From Streptomyces coeruleorubidus (lineage in GTDB: Bacteria; Actinomycetota; Actinomycetes; Streptomycetales; Streptomycetaceae), in assembly GCF_008705135.1 (NCBI RefSeq), contig NZ_CP023694.1:3658001-3722000 (forward strand): a stretch of DNA of 64,000 bases. Direction: 5' to 3'. Of this stretch, positions 33,155 through 42,220 are shown in pieces (position 1 is the stretch's first letter; every line of letters begins with the position of its first letter). A model generated the notes under the pieces. The model saw only the letters and a program-made list of their open reading frames with translations. It ran no database searches and was not told where the DNA came from. A program made the position numbers and the translations under genes.

Positions 33155-34570
33155 TCAGAACAGCTTGCCCGGGTTCAGGATGCCCAGCGGGTCGAAGGCC
33201 TGCTTGACGGCCCGCTGCATCTCCATCCCCACCGGGCCGATCTCGCGCGCCAGCCACTCCTTCTTCAGCACGCCGACGCCGTGCTCGCCGGTGATGGTGC
33301 CGCCGAGTTCCAGGCCGAGGGCCATGATCTCGTCGAAGGACTCGCGGGCACGCCGGGACTCGTCGGGGTCGGCCGGGTCGAAGCACACCGTCGGGTGGGT
33401 GTTGCCGTCCCCCGCATGGGCGACGACCCCGATGGTGAGCCGGTACTTCTCGGCGATCCGGTCGACGCCTTCGAGCATCTCGGCGAGCCGGGAGCGGGGC
33501 ACGCACACGTCGTCGATCATCGTCACGCCCTTGACCGCCTCCAGCGCGGTGAGCGACAACCGCCGCGCCTGGAGGAGCAGTTCGGACTCGGCCGCGTCGT
33601 CGGCCGGTACGACCTGGGTGGCGCCTGCGGCCTCGCACAGCGCGCCGACGGCGGCGAGGTCGGCGGCCGGGGCCGTGGTGTCGAAGGCGGCCAGGAGCAA
33701 GGCCTCGGTGCTCTCCGGGAGGCCCATCTGTGCCATGTCGTTGACGGCCTTGACCGTCGTACGGTCCATGAGTTCGAGGAGTGACGGGACGTGGCCGCCC
33801 TCCATGACGCGGCACACGGCGTCGCAGGCGGCGGCCGCGGAGGCGAATTCGGCGGCCAGCACGAGCTGCTCGGGCGGCTTGGGACGCAGGCCGAGCACGG
33901 CCCGTACGACGATGCCGAGCGAGCCCTCGGAGCCGACGAACAGACGGGTCAGGTCGTACCCGGCGACACCCTTGGCGGTGCGGCGGCCGGTGGACATGAG
34001 CCGCCCGTCGGCCAGCACGACGTCCAGCCCGAGGACGTACTCGGCGGTGACCCCGTACTTCACGCAGCACAGGCCGCCCGAGGCCGTGCCGATGTTGCCG
34101 CCGATGGTGCACATCTCCCAGCTGGAGGGGTCCGGCGGGTAGTACAGGCCGTGTTCGCCGACGGCCCGGGACAGGGCGGCGTTGATCACGCCGGGCTCGA
34201 CGACGGCGACGCGGTCGACCGGGTTGATCTCCAGGATCCGGTCCATCTTGGTCAGGGAGAGCACGATGCAGCCGTCGGAGGCGTTCGCGGCGCCGGACAG
34301 TCCGGTGCGGGCGCCCTGCGGGACGACCGGGACGCGCAGGGCGGTGGCGGTGCGCATCACGTGCTGGACCTGCTCGACCGTGCGGGGCAGGACGACCGCG
34401 GCCGGGGCGCCGGCCGGGCAGAAGCTGGCCATGTCGTGGGCGTAGGAGGCCGTGACGTCGGGGTCGGTGAGGACCGTCTCGGCGGGCAGGCCGCTGAGCA
34501 GGAGGTCGACGAGGTTGCCGGTCGCTGCGGTGTCCGCGCCTTCGGAGCTGGGCGCTTCGATACGGCTCAT
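33155..34570 (-). CDS. FAD-binding oxidase (glycolate/D-lactate oxidase GlcD-like)
   Basis: The 471-aa flavoprotein has the PCMH-type FAD domain (PQGARTGLSGAANASDG, then GGNIGTASGGLCCVKYG) and a C-terminal FAD-oxidase domain with GDGNTHPTVCFDP and TGEHGVGVLKKEWL, the latter with metal/substrate His residues. It oxidises a 2-hydroxy acid such as glycolate or D-lactate in the cytoplasm. The ATG at 34570 lacks a clear ribosome site; a start 19 codons earlier is possible but that part looks non-coding. It converges on ssgG. Confidence 0.88.
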   Translation of the reverse strand: MSRIEAPSSEGADTAATGNLVDLLLSGLPAETVLTDPDVTASYAHDMASFCPAGAPAAVVLPRTVEQVQHVMRTATALRVPVVPQGARTGLSGAANASDGCIVLSLTKMDRILEINPVDRVAVVEPGVINAALSRAVGEHGLYYPPDPSSWEMCTIGGNIGTASGGLCCVKYGVTAEYVLGLDVVLADGRLMSTGRRTAKGVAGYDLTRLFVGSEGSLGIVVRAVLGLRPKPPEQLVLAAEFASAAAACDAVCRVMEGGHVPSLLELMDRTTVKAVNDMAQMGLPESTEALLLAAFDTTAPAADLAAVGALCEAAGATQVVPADDAAESELLLQARRLSLTALEAVKGVTMIDDVCVPRSRLAEMLEGVDRIAEKYRLTIGVVAHAGDGNTHPTVCFDPADPDESRRARESFDEIMALGLELGGTITGEHGVGVLKKEWLAREIGPVGMEMQRAVKQAFDPLGILNPGKLF

Positions 34571-34668
34571 GATCACAGGTTCGCACCCGGGGCCATCGGT
34601 GTGAACCCCGTCGGCGGCACCCTTCACCTGCCCGGGTGTGGTCGTCGTATTGACGCACAGTGAGCGCC

Positions 34669-36099
34669 ATGGAGAACCAGCAGGAGGGTCCGCAGCGGCA
34701 GCAGAGCAGCCCGAGGGGCCGCTTCCGCACCCGGCGGGTGGTGCTCGTCGGCGTCGCGGGGTGTGCCGTGCTCGGCGGGGTGCTGGTGCTGGTGCCGTGG
34801 GAGCGGCCCGCCGAGCCCGCTCCGCCGTCGCCGGGGGCGCTGGCCATGGCGGCGGTCACCACCGGGGTGCCGGCCGCGCTGCCCGATCTGGCGGAGCTGA
34901 TCGGCGAGCGGGAGAAGCGGCTGCGGACGCATCCGCGGGACGCGCGGTCCTGGGCGGTGCTCGGGGCGGCCTACGTGGAGCAGGGGCGGCGGCTGGCGGA
35001 CCCGGCGTACTACCCGCGTGCCGAGAAGGCGCTGCGTACGTCGCTGAAGGTGCGGCCGCGGCGGAACACACGGGCCCTGGCCGGACTGGCCGCGCTGGCC
35101 AACGCGCGCCGGGACTTCCCCGCCGCGCGCCGCTGGGGCGAGGCGGCGCTGAAGCTGGAGCCCCGGCGGTGGACGACGTATCCGCTGCTCATCGACGCCT
35201 ACACCGGGCTCGGCGAGCAGGCGGCGGCCAAGCGGACGCTGGACCGGCTGACGGAGCTGCGCTCCGGGCCGGATGTGCTGGCGCGGGCCGCGGCCGTCTA
35301 CCGGGACCGGGGCTGGCGGGAGGACGCGGCGGCCTCGCTGGCGGACGCGGCGGCGGGCGCGCGGACACCGGCCGAGCGGGCCGCCTACCTGGAGCGGGCC
35401 GGTGAGCTGGCCTGGGAGCGGGGGGATCTTCAGGACGCGCTGCGGCATTTCCAGGAGGCGGTGCGCCTCGACCCGGACCAGCGGGCCGCGCAGGCCGGAC
35501 AGGGCAGGGCACTGGCGGCCCTGGGCCGGACCACGGAGGCGCTGAACGCGTACCGGGTGGCTCTCAGCAAGCAGCCCTGTCCCCGGTACGCCCTGGAGCT
35601 GGGCGAGCTGTACGAGTCGCTGGGGATGCCGGAGGCGGCCCGGGTGCAGTACGACCTGCTGCGGGAGCGGGTCCGGGGCGCCGCCGCGGGCGGGGCCGAC
35701 GAGGAGCTGGTGCTGGGGCAGTTCGAGGCGGACCACGGCGATCCGCGGGAGGCGGTACGGCGGTTGCGGGCCGAGTGGCGCCGCCAGCCGGGCACCGAGG
35801 TCGCCGACGCGCTGGGCTGGGCGCTGCACCGGTCCGGACAGTCGGAGGAGGCGTTGCGCTTCGCGGTGCGGGCAACGGAGAGCGAGCACGGGGGCGGGGT
35901 GCGCAGCGCGGTGCACATGTACCACCGCGGCATGATCGAACGGGAGCTGGAACGGTACGGAGCGGCCCGGCGGCACCTCGCGGAGGCGCTGCGCATCAAC
36001 CCGCACTTCTCGCCCCTGCACGCGCCCGCGGCGCGGGCGGCTTCGGAGGCGTTGGGGGAGCCGCCGGACGAGGAACCGCCGGAGATGGACGAGGAGTGA
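34669..36099 (+). CDS. Membrane-anchored TPR protein
   Basis: The 476-aa protein has an N-terminal membrane helix (VVLVGVAGCAVLGGVLVLV, about 23-41) followed by tetratricopeptide repeats from about 85 to 440; units such as GDLQDALRHFQEAVRLDPDQ are clear. It probably serves as an extracytoplasmic scaffold. A GTG three codons upstream (34660) could also start it; neither has a good ribosome site. The last residues are acidic (PPDEEPPEMDEE). It sits between the FAD oxidase and hppD. Confidence 0.85.
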   Translation: MENQQEGPQRQQSSPRGRFRTRRVVLVGVAGCAVLGGVLVLVPWERPAEPAPPSPGALAMAAVTTGVPAALPDLAELIGEREKRLRTHPRDARSWAVLGAAYVEQGRRLADPAYYPRAEKALRTSLKVRPRRNTRALAGLAALANARRDFPAARRWGEAALKLEPRRWTTYPLLIDAYTGLGEQAAAKRTLDRLTELRSGPDVLARAAAVYRDRGWREDAAASLADAAAGARTPAERAAYLERAGELAWERGDLQDALRHFQEAVRLDPDQRAAQAGQGRALAALGRTTEALNAYRVALSKQPCPRYALELGELYESLGMPEAARVQYDLLRERVRGAAAGGADEELVLGQFEADHGDPREAVRRLRAEWRRQPGTEVADALGWALHRSGQSEEALRFAVRATESEHGGGVRSAVHMYHRGMIERELERYGAARRHLAEALRINPHFSPLHAPAARAASEALGEPPDEEPPEMDEE

Positions 36100-36149
36100 G
36101 GCGTGCGAGTGCCCCGTGACACCCGCACGAGCTCACAGGGGCGATCGGG

Positions 36150-37295
36150 TCACAGGTTGCCGCGGCGGGCCTGCTCGCGCTCGATCGCCTCGAACAGGGC
36201 CTTGAAGTTGCCCTTGCCGAAGCCCATCGAGCCGTGGCGCTCGATGATCTCGAAGAAGACGGTCGGGCGGTCCTGGACCGGCTTGGTGAAGATCTGCAAC
36301 AGATAGCCGTCCTCGTCGCGGTCGGCGAGGATCTTCAGCTCGCGCAGGGTGTCGATCGGGACCCGGGTCTCGCCGACCCACTCGCCCAGCGTGTCGTAGT
36401 AGGAGTCGGGCGTGTTCAGGAACTCGACGCCGGCCGCGCGCATGGTGCGGACCGTCTGGACGATGTCGTTGGTGTTGAGCGCGATGTGCTGGACGCCTGC
36501 GCCGCCGTAGAACTCCAGGTACTCGTCGATCTGGGACTTCTTCTTGGCGATGGCCGGCTCGTTGATCGGGAACTTGACCTTGAGCGTGCCGTCGGCGACG
36601 ACCTTCGACATCAGGGCGCTGTACTCGGTGGCGATGTCGTCGCCCACGAACTCCTTCATGTTCGTGAAGCCCATGACCTTGTTGTAGAAGCCGACCCACT
36701 CGTTCATGCGGCCGAGCTCGACGTTGCCGACGCAGTGGTCGATGGCCTGGAAGGTGCGCTGTGCGGGCGGCTCGACCATCGGCTTGGCCGCGACGTAGCC
36801 GGGCAGGTACGGGCCGTCGTAGCCGGAGCGCTCGACGAGGGTGTGGCGGGTCTCGCCGTAGGTGGCGATCGCGGCCAGGACGACCGTGCCGTGTTCGTCC
36901 TTCAGCTCGTACGGCTCGGACACCGAGCGGGCACCGTGTTCGAGGGCGTAGGCGTACGCGGCACGCGCGTCCGGGACCTCGATGGCGAGGTCGACGACCC
37001 CGTCGCCGTGCTCGGCCACGTGCCGGGCGAGGAAGTGGCCCCAGTCGCTGGACGGCTTGATGACCGAGGTGAGGACGAAGCGGGCGGAGCCGTTCTCCAG
37101 GACGTAGGCAGCGGTCTCGCGGCTGCCGTTCTCCGGTCCGGAGTAGGCGACCAGCTTCATGCCGAAGGCGGTGGAGTAGTAGTGCGCCGCCTGCTTGGCG
37201 TTGCCCACGGCGAAGACGACCGCGTCCATTCCCTTGACCGGGAAGGGGTCGGCCTGCCGGGCGGTGTCGGGAGTGTGGTGTGTGGTCTGCGTCAT
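36150..37295 (-). CDS. hppD: 4-hydroxyphenylpyruvate dioxygenase
   Basis: The 381-aa non-haem iron enzyme turns 4-hydroxyphenylpyruvate into homogentisate in tyrosine breakdown. The three iron ligands are visible: His in AIDHCVGNV, His in VQHIALNTND and Glu in FFEIIERHG. Two vicinal-oxygen-chelate domains make up the chain. It is divergent from an AsnC/Lrp regulator, with a palindrome in between, so that regulator probably controls it. Confidence 0.96.
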   Translation of the reverse strand: MTQTTHHTPDTARQADPFPVKGMDAVVFAVGNAKQAAHYYSTAFGMKLVAYSGPENGSRETAAYVLENGSARFVLTSVIKPSSDWGHFLARHVAEHGDGVVDLAIEVPDARAAYAYALEHGARSVSEPYELKDEHGTVVLAAIATYGETRHTLVERSGYDGPYLPGYVAAKPMVEPPAQRTFQAIDHCVGNVELGRMNEWVGFYNKVMGFTNMKEFVGDDIATEYSALMSKVVADGTLKVKFPINEPAIAKKKSQIDEYLEFYGGAGVQHIALNTNDIVQTVRTMRAAGVEFLNTPDSYYDTLGEWVGETRVPIDTLRELKILADRDEDGYLLQIFTKPVQDRPTVFFEIIERHGSMGFGKGNFKALFEAIEREQARRGNL

Positions 37296-37325
37296 AGCCG
37301 CAGGGTCTCCCCGCTCGGCAAGGTG

Positions 37326-37339
37326 CGCAATAGTTTGCG
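37326..37339. promoter_or_regulatory. Palindrome between hppD and the AsnC-type gene
   Basis: CGCAA-TAGT-TTGCG is a perfect dyad 31 bases upstream of hppD and 80 bases from the regulator start. A partial second copy (GGCAAT ... GCAAT) follows at about 37350-37366. Such spaced half-sites suit an Lrp/AsnC octamer controlling both divergent genes. Confidence 0.5.
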
Positions 37340-37418
37340 TTTCCGCTGGGCAATCTGTTCAGCAATACGGCCGTATCGACGGCGCTTCTGTACAGGATGA
37401 CCATGCCGGGAGGCTGCT

Positions 37419-37889
37419 GTGGCGATCGATCATCTGGACGGCCGGATCATCCTGCTGCTGGCGCGGGAGCCGCGGATCGGGGTGCTGGAGATGTCGCGCC
37501 GGCTCGGCGTGGCCCGGGGCACCGTGCAGGCGCGGCTCGACCGGCTTCAGTCGAACGGAGTCATCCGCGGCTTCGGCCCGGAGGTGGACCCGGCGGCGCT
37601 CGGCTACCCGGTCACGGCGTTCGCGACGCTCCAGATCCGGCAGGGCCAAGGCGCCGACGTACGGGCCCACTTGGCGACCGTGCCCGAGGTGCTGGAGCTG
37701 CACACCACCACCGGCAGCGGGGACATGCTGTGCCGGCTGGTGGCCCGCTCGAACGCCGATCTCCAGCGTGTGATCGACCGGGTCGTCGGTTTTGATGGCA
37801 TCGTCCGGGCCTCCACGGCGATCGTCATGGAGAACCCCGTTCCGCTGCGGATCATCCCGCTCGTGGAGCAGGCCGCGGAGGAGACCTGA
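37419..37889 (+). CDS. Lrp/AsnC-family transcriptional regulator
   Basis: The 156-aa regulator has an N-terminal winged helix (RIILLLAREPRIGVLEMSRR, then GVARGTVQARLDRL) and a C-terminal RAM/effector domain that binds an amino acid or keto acid. The GTG start has GGAGG 5 bases upstream. It is divergent from hppD and 18 bases before the importer genes, so it could sense an aromatic compound and control hppD; control of the importer is less certain. Confidence 0.9.
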   Translation: MAIDHLDGRIILLLAREPRIGVLEMSRRLGVARGTVQARLDRLQSNGVIRGFGPEVDPAALGYPVTAFATLQIRQGQGADVRAHLATVPEVLELHTTTGSGDMLCRLVARSNADLQRVIDRVVGFDGIVRASTAIVMENPVPLRIIPLVEQAAEET

Positions 37890-37907
37890 GTCGTGGGGTG
37901 AGCGCGT

Positions 37908-38555
37908 GTGAACTTCTGGGAGTATCTGGCCGGCCGGCACCAGCAGCTGCTCACGGACGCCTACCAGCACGCGAGCGCCGTCTTCCAGTGCATGGCCGTC
38001 GCGACCGTGCTCGGGGTCCTGATCGGCGTCGCCACCTACCGCAGCGAGTGGGCCGGGAACCTCGCGACCACGGCCACCGCCACCGTCCTGACCGTCCCGG
38101 CGCTCGCCCTGATCGGGCTGCTCATCCCGGTCGTGGGCCTGGGCGTGGCGCCGACGGTGATCGCGCTCACGCTGTACGGGCTGCTGCCGGTGGTGCGCAA
38201 CGCGATCGTCGGGCTGCGCGGGGTCGACCCGTCGCTGGTGGACGCGGCCACGGGCATCGGGATGTCCCGCCCGGCCCGGCTGCTGCGGATCGAGCTGCCG
38301 CTGGCCTGGCCGCCGATCCTGACCGGGATCCGGGTCGCGACCCAGATGCTGATGGGCATCGCGGCCATCGCGGCGTACGCCTCGGGACCGGGCCTCGGCA
38401 ACGTCATCTTCCGCGGACTCGCCTCGCTGGGCAGCGCCAACGCGCTCAACCAGGTCCTCGCGGGCACGCTCGGCATCATCGTCCTGGCGCTGCTGTTCGA
38501 CGCCGCGTACGTCCTGGTCGGGCGGCTGACCATTCCCAGGGGGATCCGTGCCTGA
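37908..38555 (+). CDS. ABC importer permease (glycine betaine/choline type, first)
   Basis: The 215-aa permease has about five membrane helices and the binding-protein-dependent loop GLRGVDPSLVDAATGIGMS that docks to the ATPase. It belongs to the OpuC/ProW class, which imports glycine betaine, choline, carnitine or related osmolytes. Its 3' end overlaps the ATPase gene by 8 bases, the first of three tight overlaps in a four-gene operon. Confidence 0.9.
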   Translation: MNFWEYLAGRHQQLLTDAYQHASAVFQCMAVATVLGVLIGVATYRSEWAGNLATTATATVLTVPALALIGLLIPVVGLGVAPTVIALTLYGLLPVVRNAIVGLRGVDPSLVDAATGIGMSRPARLLRIELPLAWPPILTGIRVATQMLMGIAAIAAYASGPGLGNVIFRGLASLGSANALNQVLAGTLGIIVLALLFDAAYVLVGRLTIPRGIRA

Positions 38556-39807
38556 GACCGACGGCCACGGGGCCTCCATCGAGCTGGAGAACCTGACCAA
38601 GCGCTACCCCGGCGGTGCGCGGCCGGCCGTGGAGAACGTGAGCATGGAGATCAAGGCGGGCGAGGTCGTCGTCCTCGTCGGCCCCTCGGGCTGCGGCAAG
38701 TCGACCACGCTCAAGATGATCAACAGGCTGATCGAGCCGACCGGCGGCCGCATCCGCATGGGCGGTGAGGACGTCACCGACATCGACCCGGTCGGGCTGC
38801 GCCGCAAGGTCGGCTACGCCATCCAGTCCGCCGGGCTCTTCCCGCACATGACGGTCGCGCAGAACATCGCGCTGGTACCGAGGATGATCGGCTGGCCGAG
38901 GGCCCGGATCAGGGCGCGGACCGAGGAGCTGCTCGATCTGGTCGGTCTCGACCCCGGCGAGTTCCACGGCCGCTACCCGCGCCAGCTCTCCGGCGGCCAG
39001 CAGCAGCGCGTGGGCGTGGCACGGGCCCTGGCCGCCGATCCCCCGGTGCTGCTGATGGACGAGCCGTTCGGGGCGGTGGACCCGATCACCCGCGAGCATC
39101 TCCAGGACGAGCTGATCCGGCTCCAGCACGAGCTGCGCAAGACGATCGTCTTCGTCACGCACGACTTCGACGAGGCGATCAAGATCGGCGACCGGATCGC
39201 CGTCCTGCGCGAACGCTCCCACATCGCGCAGTTCGACACCCCGGAGGCCATCCTCACCAACCCGGCGGACGACTTCGTGTCCGGGTTCGTCGGCGCCGGT
39301 GCGGCGCTGAAGCGGCTGAACCTGACCCGCGTACGGGACGTGGAGATCACCGACTATCCGACGGTGACGATCGACGACCCGTTGCAGCAGATCTTCAACC
39401 GGCTGCGGGCCGCCGGCACCAACGAGGTCCTGCTGCTCGACCGGCGCGGCCGCCCCTACAAGTGGCTCAGGCGCGGCGACCTGATGCGGGCCCGGGGCTC
39501 GCTGGCCCGCGCCGGGACGCTGGTGCACGACACGGTCACCCGGGACGCGACCCTGCGGGACGCGCTGGAGGCGGTGCTCACCGACAACATCGGGCGGGTG
39601 GCGGTGACGGGGCGGCGCGGTGAGTACACCGGCGTCGTCGACATGGAGACGCTCCTCAACTCGGTGCACGACATGCTGGAGGCCGACCGGCTCGACGCGC
39701 TGGAGCACCAGCAGGAGCTGGAGGAACTGCGGGCGGCGCAGACGAACGCGGAGCAGGAGGGCGGCGGGAGCGTCACGGGCGTGGGCGGTTTCGGAGGGAC
39801 GCGGTGA
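38548..39807 (+). CDS. ABC importer ATPase (glycine betaine/choline type)
   Basis: The 419-aa ATPase has Walker A GPSGCGKSTT (near 50), the signature LSGGQQQRVGVARALA and Walker B VLLMDEPFGA. Tandem CBS-like regions in the last 130 residues are typical of OpuA/OpuC subunits, where they sense ionic strength. A Gly-rich tail ends the protein. It overlaps the upstream permease by 8 bases and the downstream permease by 4 (GTGA). Confidence 0.93.
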   Translation: MPETDGHGASIELENLTKRYPGGARPAVENVSMEIKAGEVVVLVGPSGCGKSTTLKMINRLIEPTGGRIRMGGEDVTDIDPVGLRRKVGYAIQSAGLFPHMTVAQNIALVPRMIGWPRARIRARTEELLDLVGLDPGEFHGRYPRQLSGGQQQRVGVARALAADPPVLLMDEPFGAVDPITREHLQDELIRLQHELRKTIVFVTHDFDEAIKIGDRIAVLRERSHIAQFDTPEAILTNPADDFVSGFVGAGAALKRLNLTRVRDVEITDYPTVTIDDPLQQIFNRLRAAGTNEVLLLDRRGRPYKWLRRGDLMRARGSLARAGTLVHDTVTRDATLRDALEAVLTDNIGRVAVTGRRGEYTGVVDMETLLNSVHDMLEADRLDALEHQQELEELRAAQTNAEQEGGGSVTGVGGFGGTR

Positions 39808-40625
39808 CCGCTCCGGGGCAGGTGCGCACCGCCCCCGAACCGGCGGGCGAAGACGAGGCCGAGGCGCCCCGGACGCCGCCCGGCCCGCCGCCCCGGCGCG
39901 TCGGCTGGCAGAAGCTGACCGTGCTGCCCGCCGTCCTGGTGGCCGTCCTGCTCGCCACCTGGCTCTGGTTCGAGCAGGCCGACCTGGACGCGCTGTCCCG
40001 GAACGCGCTGTCGGGCGGCCAGGTGTCGAAGGCCCTGTGGCAGCACATCCAGCTGACCGCCATCTCCACGTTCTTCGTGCTGATCATCGCGATCCCGCTG
40101 GGGATCCTGCTGACCCGCCCGGCGTTCCGCAGGGCCACCCCGGTGGCGATGGCGTTCGCCAACATGGGCCAGGCGACCCCCGCGATCGGCCTGCTGGCGC
40201 TCCTCGTCATCTGGCTGGGCATCGGCCGCAGGGCCGCCCTGATCGGCATCATCGTCTACGCCGTCCTGCCCGTGCTGTCGAACACGATCACCGGCCTGAA
40301 GGCGAACGACCCGACGCTGCTGGAGGCGGCGCGGGGCATCGGCATGTCGCCGGTGGGAGTCCTGACCCGGGTGGAGCTCCCCCTGGCGGTCCCGCTGATC
40401 CTGGCGGGTGTCCGCACGGCCCTCGTCCTGAACGTCGGCACGGCGACCCTGGCGGTCTTCGGCGGGGGCGGCGGGCTGGGCGTGCTGATCACGACCGGGA
40501 TCACCAACCAGCGGATGCCGGTGCTGGTGCTGGGCTCGGTCCTCACGGTGGTCCTGGCGCTGCTGGTGGACTGGCTGGCCTCGCTGGCGGAAGTGCTCCT
40601 GCGGCCCCGCGGGCTCCAGCCATGA
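39804..40625 (+). CDS. ABC importer permease (glycine betaine/choline type, second)
   Basis: The 273-aa permease starts with a Pro/Glu-rich cytoplasmic segment of about 35 residues, then six membrane helices and the ATPase-docking loop GLKANDPTLLEAARGIGMS. Two different permeases per operon is the OpuC-type layout. It overlaps the ATPase gene as GTGA and the binding-protein gene as ATGA. Confidence 0.9.
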   Translation: MTAPGQVRTAPEPAGEDEAEAPRTPPGPPPRRVGWQKLTVLPAVLVAVLLATWLWFEQADLDALSRNALSGGQVSKALWQHIQLTAISTFFVLIIAIPLGILLTRPAFRRATPVAMAFANMGQATPAIGLLALLVIWLGIGRRAALIGIIVYAVLPVLSNTITGLKANDPTLLEAARGIGMSPVGVLTRVELPLAVPLILAGVRTALVLNVGTATLAVFGGGGGLGVLITTGITNQRMPVLVLGSVLTVVLALLVDWLASLAEVLLRPRGLQP

Positions 40626-41584
40626 GGCGGCGGGTGTTCCTGGCGCCGGCAGCGGTTCTGCTGCTTGCGGGGTGCGGCCTGACGAGCGGTTCCCCCATGG
40701 CGGACGATGTGCGGCCCGGGTCCGTCGGGCGGGGCGAGCCGTTGAAGGGCGCGCGCCTGACCGTGACGTCGAAGTCGTTCACCGAGGGGCTGATCCTCGG
40801 CGCGATCATGGGCATCGCCCTGGAGGCGGCCGGCGCGGAGGTGCTCGACCGCACGGGCATCCAGGGTTCCATCGGCAGCCGCGAGGCCGTCCGCAAGGGC
40901 GACGCCGACGCCGGCTACGAGTACACGGGCACGGCCTGGATCACGTACCTGGGACACAGCAAGCCGATCACCGATCCGCGCGAGCAGTGGGAGGCGGTGC
41001 GGAAGGCCGACACGGCGAACGGGCTGGCCTGGCTGCGGCCGTCGTCCCTGAACAACACGTACGCGCTGGCGATGAACCGGCAGAACGCGAAGAAGTACGG
41101 CACGAAGACCCTGTCGGACGTGGCGAGGCTGGCGGAGTCCGACCCGGGAGCGGTGAAGCTGTGCGTGGAGGTCGAGTTCGCGAACCGGGCGGACGGGTTG
41201 CCGGGCATGCAGCAGACGTACGGGATGAAGCTGCCGGCGCGGAACGTCACGCAGATGGACACGGGGATCATCTACACCCAGACGTCGAAGGGGAGTTGCC
41301 CGTACGGGGAGGTGTTCACCACCGACGGGCGCATCGAGTCCATGAAGCTGTCGGTCATGGCGGACGACAGGAAGTTCTTCCCCAACTACAACGCCGCGCC
41401 GATGATCAACGCGAGGACCCTCAAACGGTGGCCGGCGATCGCGGACGTGCTGGACCCGGTGACGTCGAGGCTGAACAACACGGTGGCGCGGGCGCTGAAC
41501 GCGAAGGTGGATGTGGAGGGGGAGGATCCGCATCAGGTGGCGCTGGAGTGGATGGTGGAGGAGGGGTTGGTCAGGGAAGAATGA
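40622..41584 (+). CDS. Substrate-binding lipoprotein of the betaine/choline importer
   Basis: The 320-aa protein has a lipoprotein signal with lipobox LAGC at about residues 15-18 and an OpuAC-type binding fold, including TVTSKSFTEGLILGAIMG, GSREAVRKGDADAGYEYTG and AMNRQNAKKYG. It captures the quaternary-amine or related substrate outside the membrane. The ATG overlaps the permease stop (ATGA). The start of the next gene's operator lies 2 bases beyond its stop. Confidence 0.9.
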   Translation: MRRRVFLAPAAVLLLAGCGLTSGSPMADDVRPGSVGRGEPLKGARLTVTSKSFTEGLILGAIMGIALEAAGAEVLDRTGIQGSIGSREAVRKGDADAGYEYTGTAWITYLGHSKPITDPREQWEAVRKADTANGLAWLRPSSLNNTYALAMNRQNAKKYGTKTLSDVARLAESDPGAVKLCVEVEFANRADGLPGMQQTYGMKLPARNVTQMDTGIIYTQTSKGSCPYGEVFTTDGRIESMKLSVMADDRKFFPNYNAAPMINARTLKRWPAIADVLDPVTSRLNNTVARALNAKVDVEGEDPHQVALEWMVEEGLVREE

Positions 41585-41585
41585 C

Positions 41586-41633
41586 TTGCAAAGGACCCGT
41601 TGCAAAGCTCTCTTTGCAACGCTATCTTTGCAT
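41586..41633. promoter_or_regulatory. Doubly symmetric TTGCAAAG operator and promoter of the ArsR-like gene
   Basis: TTGCAAAG occurs at 41586 and 41600, and its complement CTTTGCAA at 41612 and, less one base (CTTTGCAT), at 41626. Copies on each side are 14 bases apart, and both pairs share one centre (41609.5), giving a nested palindrome. TTGCAA at 41600-41605, a 17-base spacer and TATCTT at 41623-41628 make a promoter whose -10 ends 6 bases before the GTG start, a leaderless layout. The repressor presumably shuts off its own gene. Confidence 0.75.
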
Positions 41634-41634
41634 C

Positions 41635-42219
41635 GTGAGCGAGCCCGAGAACACACCCGTACGGCAACTTGACGCCCGGTCTTTGCGCGGACTGGCACAT
41701 CCCCTGCGGATGCAGCTGCTGGACGCCCTGCGCTTCGGTGGCCCGGCGACGGCCTCCCAACTCGCCCAGAAGCTGGGCGAGTCCAGCGGGGCCACCAGCT
41801 ATCACCTGCGCCAACTCGCGGAGTATGGCTTCGTCGAGGACGCCCCCGAGCACGGCAAGGGACGCGAGCGGTGGTGGAAGGCGGCTCACCACGGCCTCCG
41901 ATTCGACGACGCCCTGCTCACCGACTCGGACCCGACCGTGCGCGGCGCGGCGGACATGTACCTCCACGAGGTCGCCACCACGCAGACCCGGGACCTGTCG
42001 ACCTGGCTGGGCAACCGCGACTCATGGCCCGAGGAGTGGAGCCGCTCCTGGGACATGAGCAGCGCGACCCTGCGACTGACGCCCGAACTGACGCGGGAGC
42101 TCGTCGAGAAGATGCACGCGCTGGTCGATACGTACCGCGACCGCGCGACCACCGAGGACACACCCGGCGCCGAGCAGGTCCGCCTCCACACCCACGCCTT
42201 CCCGATCAGGACGGACTGA
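41635..42219 (+). CDS. ArsR-like winged-helix transcriptional regulator
   Basis: The 194-aa regulator has an N-terminal ArsR-type winged helix (RGLAHPLRMQLLDALRF, then GESSGATSYHLRQLAEYGFV), followed by a helical domain of about 110 residues rich in Trp and Asp/Glu that probably mediates dimerisation or ligand binding. The Cys pattern of metal-sensing ArsR proteins is absent, so a small organic signal is more likely. The GTG start lies directly behind a nested operator, indicating self-control. A 60-aa gene follows. Confidence 0.88.
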   Translation: MSEPENTPVRQLDARSLRGLAHPLRMQLLDALRFGGPATASQLAQKLGESSGATSYHLRQLAEYGFVEDAPEHGKGRERWWKAAHHGLRFDDALLTDSDPTVRGAADMYLHEVATTQTRDLSTWLGNRDSWPEEWSRSWDMSSATLRLTPELTRELVEKMHALVDTYRDRATTEDTPGAEQVRLHTHAFPIRTD

Positions 42220-42220
42220 G

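Noticed and set aside
34571..34627. Longer start for the FAD oxidase
   Set aside because: The extra 19 codons have no family character or ribosome site; however the chosen ATG also lacks a good site, so this remains open.
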